Origin: JACNLN01 sp964626495 | Lineage (GTDB): Bacteria; Fidelibacterota; Marinisomatia; Marinisomatales; CAZVFT01 | Direction of reading: 5' to 3' | DNA length: 18,538 nt | Assembly (NCBI GenBank): GCA_964626495.1 | Contig: CAZVFT010000051.1 | Span: 1 to 18,538, forward strand | Shown here: in pieces, positions 15,543 through 18,538 of the stretch | How positions within the stretch are numbered: the stretch's first letter is position 1 | How the letters are laid out: each line of letters starts with the position of its first letter | Made by a program: the position numbers and the translations under genes | The notes under the pieces: generated by a model | What the model was told of the DNA's origin: nothing | The model's database searches: none | The model's input: only the letters and a program-made list of their open reading frames with translations

Positions 15543-15937
15543 AAACATTTGATTTAAAAATTGTTACCCCCACTCAGGTTTTTGAGGAACCAGATGTGAC
15601 GTATCTTCGCTGTCCCGGTATGGATGGTTTGTTTGGAGTAATGGCGAGACACACCCGATCTATTTTTGCCCTTGATATTGGTGAAATCAAGGTTACCAGG
15701 GATAAAAGAGATTTTTATTTTGCTACCAGGGGTGGATATACAGAGGTGATGGGGGATTCAGTTTTGGTTCTTGCGGAAACAGCTGAAAAAGCTGATTATA
15801 TTGACCGGGAGAGGGCAGAAGCTTCGTTAAATCGGGCAAAGGAGCGTCTGGTAAAGAGGGGCAAAGAAATTGAGATTCAGCGAGCAGAAGCCTCTATGGC
15901 GCGAGCTATAAATCGTCTCACGATTTCGAGGAAGTGA
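15539..15937 (+). CDS. atpC: F1Fo ATP synthase subunit epsilon
   Basis: A 132-residue epsilon subunit that couples gamma to the c-ring and can inhibit ATP hydrolysis. Residues 1-86 form the beta-sandwich (FDLKIVTPTQVFEEPDVTYL, CPGMDGLFGVMARH). Residues about 87-132 form the two C-terminal helices (ERAEASLNRAKERL and IQRAEASMARAINRL), so the regulatory arm is present, unlike in short Bacteroidetes and Chlorobi versions. It uses a GTG start overlapping the atpD stop by 4 nt. Its TGA stop is directly followed by the first heptamer of repeat element E2. Confidence 0.94.
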   Translation: MKTFDLKIVTPTQVFEEPDVTYLRCPGMDGLFGVMARHTRSIFALDIGEIKVTRDKRDFYFATRGGYTEVMGDSVLVLAETAEKADYIDRERAEASLNRAKERLVKRGKEIEIQRAEASMARAINRLTISRK

Positions 15938-16125
15938 TGGTTAATGGTAACTGGTTAATGGTTATTGGTAAGCCTCAGCGTAGCCAGCCTCTCCCTCTGG
16001 GCGTAACGCCCAACGGGCTGAGCCGTAGCCGGAACGGTCAGGGCCACGGCGAGCCCTCACCACTTACCCCCGGTGAAATATGCTCATTCTTCGCATTTCA
16101 CGGGGCAGGCACTTACCACTAATGG
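15938..16125. repeat. Composite hairpin/heptamer repeat element E2 (atpC-aspS gap)
   Basis: It begins at the base after the atpC stop with five perfectly phased heptamers: TGGTTAA, TGGTAAC, TGGTTAA, TGGTTAT, TGGTAAG (15938-15972). A GC-rich core follows (within the 96-nt block 15962-16057, which matches 18235-18330 at 90 of 96 positions without gaps). Then come two inverted heptamers (CTCACCA, CTTACCC; 16056-16069), a hairpin built on GTGAAAT...ATTTCAC that contains the 25-nt module 16075-16099, and two more inverted units (CTTACCA, CTAATGG; 16112-16125). The whole element is thus bounded by heptamers in opposite orientation. The reading frame through it is not protein-like. Confidence 0.87.
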
Positions 16126-16155
16126 GTCGTGGTTGACTTCATATTAAAAAAATTT

Positions 16156-17931
16156 ATGTTTAAACGAACTCATACCTGCGGAGAACTCACGAAAAAGCAT
16201 ATTGGCAAAACCGTTATGCTGAACGGCTGGGTTCATGCCATTCGTCTTCATGGTCTCCTTGTTTTTGTGGACCTGCGTGACCGATATGGGAAGACGCAGC
16301 TTACCTTTAATGCGGACATCTCTAAGGAGAACATAGAGCGTGCAAAAAAACTTTCCATGCAGGATGTCATCAGTGTAAAGGGTATTGTTAGAGCAAGGGC
16401 AAAGAAGGCTGTGAATCCCAAGCTTACGACTGGAGAAATCGAGGTGGAAATCCACGAGTTGGAAATATTGAACGAATCAAAACCGCTGCCTTTTCTTATC
16501 ACTGACCGTGAGAGCGCACTGGAGGATCTTCGATTAAAGTATCGTTATCTGGAACTTCGAACGGAGGAATTACGACGTTTTATGGAAATCCGTCATAAGG
16601 CATCCCAGGCGACAAGGAATTATCTGTCTGACCAGGGATTTATGGAAATTGAGACCCCTATGCTGATGAAGTCAACCCCAGAAGGAGCGAGAGATTACCT
16701 CGTGCCAAGCCGCATTCACAGGGGGAAGTTTTATGCGCTTCCACAGTCACCGCAGACATACAAGCAGCTTTTGATGATTGCAGGATACGATCGCTATTTT
16801 CAGATCGTCAGGTGTTTCCGGGATGAAGACCTCCGGGCAGACCGTCAACCAGAGTTCACACAGATTGATATCGAGATGTCATTTGTGGACGAAAAAGATA
16901 TTCAATTAGCTGTGGAAGGGCTGGTGAAACACATTTTCAAAAACGTAATTGATGTGAATCTGGAAACGCCCTTTCCCACCATTTCATACGATGATGCCAT
17001 TGATACCTACGGAACTGATAGACCTGACATAAGATTTAATCTACCACTTATTGATTTTTCAGTGTATACAAGGGAGTCTGATTTTAAAGCGTTTCAATCA
17101 GGGGATTGCGTCAAAGCCGTTGTTATAGAAAATGGGAGCGATTACTCACGAAAAGTCATTGATGAGTTTACCGATTTTGTGAAGGAATATTCCGCTCAGG
17201 AAGGGAAAATATCTCTTGGAGGTCTTGCGTGGATGCGGTGTCGGGATGGAAGTCTGACAGGTGGTATTTCCAAATTTTTCCCCGATGAACTACAAAAAAA
17301 GATTATCCATGATTTGGACATAAAAGATGGTAATCTGATTCTTGCAGCAGGGGGGAAGTCACATACCGTTCTTCCTACTATGGGTGCCCTTCGGACGGAA
17401 ATTGCCAAAAAAGAGGGATGGCTTGATGATAACATTTTTAAACCCCTGTGGGTGACTGATTTTCCTCTGTTTGAATGGGATGAAAAAGAGAACCAATGGA
17501 CATTTTTACATCACCCTTTCACATCCCCCAGATCGGAGGATATGAAACTGCTTGAATCTGATCCAGGTGCTGAGAGATCAAAGGCATATGACCTGGTCAT
17601 TAACGGTTTCGAGGTGGCGGGTGGCTCCATCAGAAATCACGATCCAGCTATCCAGATGAAGATTTTAAATTTACTGGGTATTTCGGAGACAGAGGCAGAG
17701 GAGAAATTTGGTTTCCTCCTAGAGGCTCTCACCTACGGTTCACCGCCGCACGGGGGCATTGCATTTGGCTATGACCGTTTTGTAATGATTCTCGCAGGAA
17801 CACGCCAGATTCGTGATGTCATCGCCTTCCCGAAAACCACCAGCGCCCTCTCCCTTATGGATGGCTCCCCCGGCGAAGTGTCTAAAGATCAGCTGGATGA
17901 GCTGGGAATTCAGGTAAAGAATAAAAAATAA
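16156..17931 (+). CDS. aspS: Aspartyl-tRNA synthetase, bacterial type
   Basis: Class II aminoacyl-tRNA synthetase, 591 residues from ATG 16156, charging tRNA-Asp (possibly also tRNA-Asn). The N-terminal OB-fold anticodon domain covers about 1-110. The catalytic core has motif 1 near FLMEIETPML-type sequence (160-170), motif 2 FRDEDLRADRQPEFTQIDIE (221-240) and motif 3 GIAFGYDRFVMIL. The bacterial GAD-type insertion lies between motifs 2 and 3. An upstream in-frame GTG at 16129 would add nine residues (MVDFILKKF); I prefer the ATG because MFKRTHTCGEL is the usual N-terminus. Neither start has a ribosome binding site. His32 in IRLHGLLVFVD aligns with the His found in non-discriminating AspRS, where E. 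coli has Leu. It is separated from atpC by repeat element E2. Confidence 0.96.
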   Translation: MFKRTHTCGELTKKHIGKTVMLNGWVHAIRLHGLLVFVDLRDRYGKTQLTFNADISKENIERAKKLSMQDVISVKGIVRARAKKAVNPKLTTGEIEVEIHELEILNESKPLPFLITDRESALEDLRLKYRYLELRTEELRRFMEIRHKASQATRNYLSDQGFMEIETPMLMKSTPEGARDYLVPSRIHRGKFYALPQSPQTYKQLLMIAGYDRYFQIVRCFRDEDLRADRQPEFTQIDIEMSFVDEKDIQLAVEGLVKHIFKNVIDVNLETPFPTISYDDAIDTYGTDRPDIRFNLPLIDFSVYTRESDFKAFQSGDCVKAVVIENGSDYSRKVIDEFTDFVKEYSAQEGKISLGGLAWMRCRDGSLTGGISKFFPDELQKKIIHDLDIKDGNLILAAGGKSHTVLPTMGALRTEIAKKEGWLDDNIFKPLWVTDFPLFEWDEKENQWTFLHHPFTSPRSEDMKLLESDPGAERSKAYDLVINGFEVAGGSIRNHDPAIQMKILNLLGISETEAEEKFGFLLEALTYGSPPHGGIAFGYDRFVMILAGTRQIRDVIAFPKTTSALSLMDGSPGEVSKDQLDELGIQVKNKK

Positions 17932-17946
17932 TGACTATGTTCTAAA

Positions 17947-18218
17947 TAGTGTTTGTCTATAATGTAGTGCTTTCTTTCTCTATAGCTCCGTCATTCATGG
18001 CGGGGTTACAGATACTGCAAACATTCTGACGCCGTTCCCTGTCTGGCTACCGACTGAACGGCGTTGTAAACGCTTAATATTCCAAATGATAAGGGCATGA
18101 ATGCCCTGCTGGAATTTTGGTACATTCAAATCCCAGCCCTGCCTGTCCGCAGTAGGGACGTAGGCGGGAAGGACTGGGCTATTGAAACAAATACCCGTGA
18201 CTTTATAGACAAACACTA
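17947..18218. mobile_element. MITE-like element with 16-bp perfect terminal inverted repeats
   Basis: TAGTGTTTGTCTATAA (17947-17962) is the exact reverse complement of TTATAGACAAACACTA (18203-18218). Both ends carry TA outermost, compatible with a TA target duplication as made by IS630/Tc1-mariner enzymes. The 272-bp interior encodes no convincing protein but folds into at least four hairpins: CCGTCAT/ATGGCGG (17988-18003), ACGCCGTT/AACGGCGT (18029-18064), AGGGCAT/ATGCCCT nested inside ATTCCA/TGGAAT (18079-18115), and GCCTGTCC/GGAC-AGGC inside CCCAG/CTGGG and TTCAA/TTGAA (18125-18186). No transposase is in the window, so a non-autonomous element is the simplest reading; a structured RNA is the alternative. 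Confidence 0.7.
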
Positions 18219-18234
18219 AATATAAACTTATTCA

Positions 18235-18377
18235 TTATTGGTAAGCCTCGGCGTAGCCGGCCTCTCCCTCTGGGTGTAACGCCCAACGGGCTGAGCCGTA
18301 GCCGGAACGGCCAGGGCCACAGTGAGCCCTGGTTATTGGTTAATGGTGAGTACTGCTCACCAGTTTACCATTAATCA
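18235..18377. repeat. Composite hairpin/heptamer repeat element E3
   Basis: Third copy of the family, 17 nt after the MITE-like element. The 96-nt core 18235-18330 matches 15962-16057 with six differences, all transitions, and no gaps. It is followed by three phased heptamers TGGTTAT, TGGTTAA, TGGTGAG (18330-18350) and an inverted stretch (CTCACCA at 18356-18362, then TTTACCATTAAT). The inverted end contains the stop codon of the recombinase gene. Internal stems include GGGTG-taa-CGCCC and AGGGC/GCCCT. It lacks the 25-nt module seen in E1 and E2. Confidence 0.85.
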
Positions 18378-18538
18378 TTGTCTTTTTGAGCATCAATTAC
18401 ATCTAATGGACTGAGAATATCTTCCAGGTCCTTTTCCATCACGTGTGTATAGATCTCAGTGGTTTTAACATTTTTATGTCCCATTAATTCCTGTACGACA
18501 CGTATATTAACCCCGTTTTCCAATAAGTGAGTCGCAAA
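18371..18538 (-). CDS. Tyrosine recombinase/integrase, C-terminal part (runs off window)
   Basis: The last 55 residues of a tyrosine-type site-specific recombinase, reading FATHLLENGVNIRVVQELMG then HKNVKTTEIYTHVMEKDLED. The frame enters from the right edge, so the N-terminus, the first catalytic Arg and the HxxR motif are outside. Visible catalytic residues are His in LMGH (21 of this fragment) and the nucleophile Tyr in IYTH (30). The SPLD just before the end (ILSPLDVIDAQKDND) resembles the C-terminal signature seen in integron-integrase-related and similar XerC/D-like enzymes; that subfamily call is tentative. The TAA stop at 18371-18373 lies within repeat element E3. Confidence 0.85.
   Translation of the reverse strand, partial: FATHLLENGVNIRVVQELMGHKNVKTTEIYTHVMEKDLEDILSPLDVIDAQKDND

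Noticed and set aside
15934..16122. Plus-strand open frame between atpC and aspS
   Set aside because: It is the translation of repeat E2; the N-terminus is just translated heptamers.
17995..18216. 73-residue minus-strand open frame inside the MITE-like element
   Set aside because: It lies entirely within the inverted-repeat element across its hairpins, has no ribosome binding site and no recognisable domain.
15962..18330. E2/E3 cores as integron attC sites
   Set aside because: GCCCAAC fits the RYYYAAC box by chance, but no GTTRRRY partner closes a stem at the expected place, and the internal stems are short local hairpins.
1..18538. CRISPR array, rRNA or tRNA genes
   Set aside because: No regularly spaced direct repeats of CRISPR length, no cloverleaf with T-loop GTTCRANYC pattern and no rRNA-like conserved stretch were seen.

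Overview
The window carries a bacterial chromosomal core region of moderate-to-low GC. The layout suggests a member of the FCB (Fibrobacteres-Chlorobi-Bacteroidetes) side of the tree, or a neighbour such as Neomarinimicrobiota, KSB1 or Ignavibacteria. The reasons are an SDR-type L-threonine dehydrogenase paired with glycine C-acetyltransferase, a parA-parB-M23 peptidase-bactofilin block directly upstream of the ATP synthase genes, and start sites of which only some have a Shine-Dalgarno sequence. This placement is inference from gene content; no marker gene was compared.

Left part (about 1-5245), all on the minus strand: a metallo-beta-lactamase fold hydrolase, a 63-residue Cys/His-rich protein with a coiled-coil tail, a TGS-domain GTPase of the DRG/Obg type, a CDP-alcohol phosphatidyltransferase family membrane protein (followed by a convincing intrinsic terminator), and a two-gene threonine-degradation operon. 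In that operon the dehydrogenase makes 2-amino-3-ketobutyrate and Kbl cleaves it to glycine and acetyl-CoA.

Central and right part (5486-17931), all on the plus strand and tightly packed: parA-parB (chromosome segregation), an envelope M23 endopeptidase plus a bactofilin (cell-shape scaffold and wall hydrolase), two small membrane proteins of the AtpI/AtpZ type, and then a complete F1Fo ATP synthase set in the order a, c, b, delta, alpha, gamma, beta, epsilon, followed by aspS. Short overlaps (4 or 11 nt) join many of these genes. The c subunit looks H+-coupled and has a cleavable-looking N-terminal signal.

The operon is interrupted by structured non-coding DNA between atpE and atpF (about 10248-10476) and between atpC and aspS (15938-16125). 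A related copy lies at 18235-18377. These elements are built from phased heptanucleotide units (consensus TGGTNAN), GC-rich hairpins and a shared 25-nt module present in opposite orientations. A different 272-bp element with perfect 16-bp terminal inverted repeats, TA ends and several internal hairpins (17947-18218) lies after aspS and resembles a MITE. The right edge holds the C-terminus of a tyrosine recombinase on the minus strand. The main novelty candidates are therefore the modular repeat family and the MITE-like element next to a recombinase gene, not the protein-coding core, which is mostly housekeeping.
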